Of a stretch of 64,000 bases of DNA, positions 62,991 through 64,000 are shown piece after piece; the first letter of the stretch is position 1; every line of letters begins with the position of its first letter. The DNA lies in assembly GCA_963718755.1 (NCBI GenBank), contig OY970376.1, positions 1,860,001 through 1,924,000 on the forward strand. Reading direction: 5' to 3'. The stretch comes from VRUE01 sp963718755 (GTDB taxonomy: Bacteria; Actinomycetota; Thermoleophilia; Solirubrobacterales; 70-9). Both the position numbers and the translations under genes were made by a program. The notes below the pieces were generated by a model. It was not told where the DNA came from. It searched no databases and saw only the letters and a program-made list of their open reading frames with translations.

Positions 62991-63971
62991 GTGATCGGCA
63001 AGCAAGCCAGCAGAGCCGGAAGCGCAGTTGAGCGATCCTGGCGGCGCCGTGCGGCCATTTGCGCAGCGGTGGCGACCTCGATCGCCGTGGTCTTCGCTCC
63101 CCCCGCGTCTGCCGGGCTGGTGGAAAAAGTGGTGGATACGGTCGGGTCGACGGTGAAATCGGTCCAGGGCGGCTCGAACGCGCCCCTCTCGCCGCCGAGC
63201 ACGCCTCCTCCCGCGCCTCCCGCGAAGCCGCCTCCACCTCCCGCGAAGCCACCGCTGCCGGCCGCGACGCCGACCCCGCCGCCTCAGGCTCCGGCCAAGT
63301 TGCTGCCCAAGTTGCCGGGCAAAGAGCCCTCGAGCCCTTCGTCTCGAGACGGGGCTCCCGCCGCTGACCCTTCTCCCGCCACTGATCGCTCTCCTGTGGA
63401 TCGCGTAGGCGGTGCCGCGCAGAATGTGGTCGACTCGGTGACCAGGGCCGGCAACGAAGCCGCCTCGGGCACGGCAGCGACTCCCGAGCGCAGCGATGGC
63501 GCCGCCGCAGCAGCGACCCAGCATCGCGTCGATCGCACTGCAAGCGAGGCAATCGTCCGCAGGACCCCTACGGCGTCCAGCCCCCCGGTTGTCAGCGCAG
63601 CCGAGGTGGCCGCACTGCAGCGGTGGCTGGCCCGTGTTTGGCCCGCCGTTGCCCTTGACGACGGTGGGGTCAGCGGGGGCGGGGTCGTCGGGGCCATTGC
63701 GGCAGATCTGTTTCGCCCGGCCCTTGTAGCGGTCACCGGTCTGCTGCTGGCGGGCTCGCCAATCCTCCCGACCAGTGGCGATCCGCCGCTCGTCGGGCAC
63801 CATGGAGTGGCGGGCGCATCGCGGTCCTCCGTTCCCAATCCAGCCCCTGCCCCCTCTGCTGCCGACGGGGGGAGCGTCGTCTACCTGATCGTCATCGCCG
63901 GACTGTTGGGACTGCTGGCGTTCACCGTGTGGCGGGAGTTCCGGATCGCGCTCCGCCCTGGCTTGCACTGA
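62991..63971 (+). CDS. Exported proline-rich protein with C-terminal membrane anchor
   Basis: The 326-residue protein has a signal peptide (AAICAAVATSIAVVFAPPASAG), a Pro/Ala/Lys-rich stretch (~65-115), an Ala/Ser-rich middle and a C-terminal membrane helix (VVYLIVIAGLLGLLAFTVW) with a short basic tail. It is probably wall-spanning. AGGAGACGCGA precedes the GTG start. The function is unknown. The last 29 bases of the window show nothing. Confidence 0.6.
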   Translation: MIGKQASRAGSAVERSWRRRAAICAAVATSIAVVFAPPASAGLVEKVVDTVGSTVKSVQGGSNAPLSPPSTPPPAPPAKPPPPPAKPPLPAATPTPPPQAPAKLLPKLPGKEPSSPSSRDGAPAADPSPATDRSPVDRVGGAAQNVVDSVTRAGNEAASGTAATPERSDGAAAAATQHRVDRTASEAIVRRTPTASSPPVVSAAEVAALQRWLARVWPAVALDDGGVSGGGVVGAIAADLFRPALVAVTGLLLAGSPILPTSGDPPLVGHHGVAGASRSSVPNPAPAPSAADGGSVVYLIVIAGLLGLLAFTVWREFRIALRPGLH

Positions 63972-64000
63972 GGCTGCGGCCGCAATCGGCGATCGTGTCC

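Overview
The window is high-GC actinobacterial DNA. It most resembles Thermoleophilia (Solirubrobacterales): secreted proteins begin with the RFTYSNVVATLALFIALG-type leader common in that group, and SHOCT-domain, DUF6325 and proline-rich exported proteins are typical. This assignment rests on protein style only; there is no rRNA here.

Layout. (1) About 1-24 kb is an integrative and conjugative element, or an integrated plasmid, whose left end lies outside the window. It has a regulatory zone (1-2.1 kb: tandem winged-helix protein, two small winged-helix genes, an XRE repressor), an ECF-type sigma factor fused to an anti-sigma-like membrane tail with three exported proteins (2.6-7.6 kb), an ArsR regulator, and a >14 kb transfer operon (8.3-22.6 kb). 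The operon encodes TcpC- and TcpE-like proteins, a VirB2-like subunit, a VirB4 ATPase, a VirB6/TrbL-like channel protein, a transglycosylase/CHAP wall hydrolase, two C5 methyltransferase loci, a coupling ATPase, a Replic_Relax protein and an excisionase-like HTH protein. A tyrosine integrase follows. Three promoter-like copies of GACCACTTT-N11-GCCC(T/C)GTAG sit in front of the sigma gene, the arsR gene and the transfer operon, so the sigma factor plausibly controls itself and transfer.

(2) 24-26.3 kb holds a STAS/GHKL ATPase plus DUF4325 pair and a pdxH-like oxidase. (3) 26.4-35.7 kb and 35.7-40.4 kb are two tandem genomic islands. Each right end is a 125-bp block that reads as the last codons of a lost tyrosine recombinase and finishes at CTCATAA; a third copy closes the element before them. 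After the last copy the real 3' half of a tRNA-Met(CAU) follows. Island A carries a compact YcaO/SagB-like RiPP cluster with a 77-aa precursor containing a repeated GNSAIAAVGPGPGP unit, plus HTTM/DCC-type proteins and a second possible peptide gene. Island B carries a CHAT (caspase-like) protease gene and an unknown partner, a likely conflict or defence pair.

(4) 40.5-64 kb is chromosome-like: DUF6325, SHOCT proteins, a K+ channel, two RibD/DHFR-type reductases, VOC, a UvrA paralogue, an M11 metallopeptidase, a holin/phosphatase fusion, an MBL-fold hydrolase, an AI-2E-type permease, an RTX-like protein, a serine beta-lactamase-like hydrolase, an aldehyde dehydrogenase and an exported proline-rich protein. 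Inside it is a type II restriction-modification system (44.4-46.7 kb) whose controller HTH is fused to the nuclease and whose divergent promoter holds a C-box-like palindrome.
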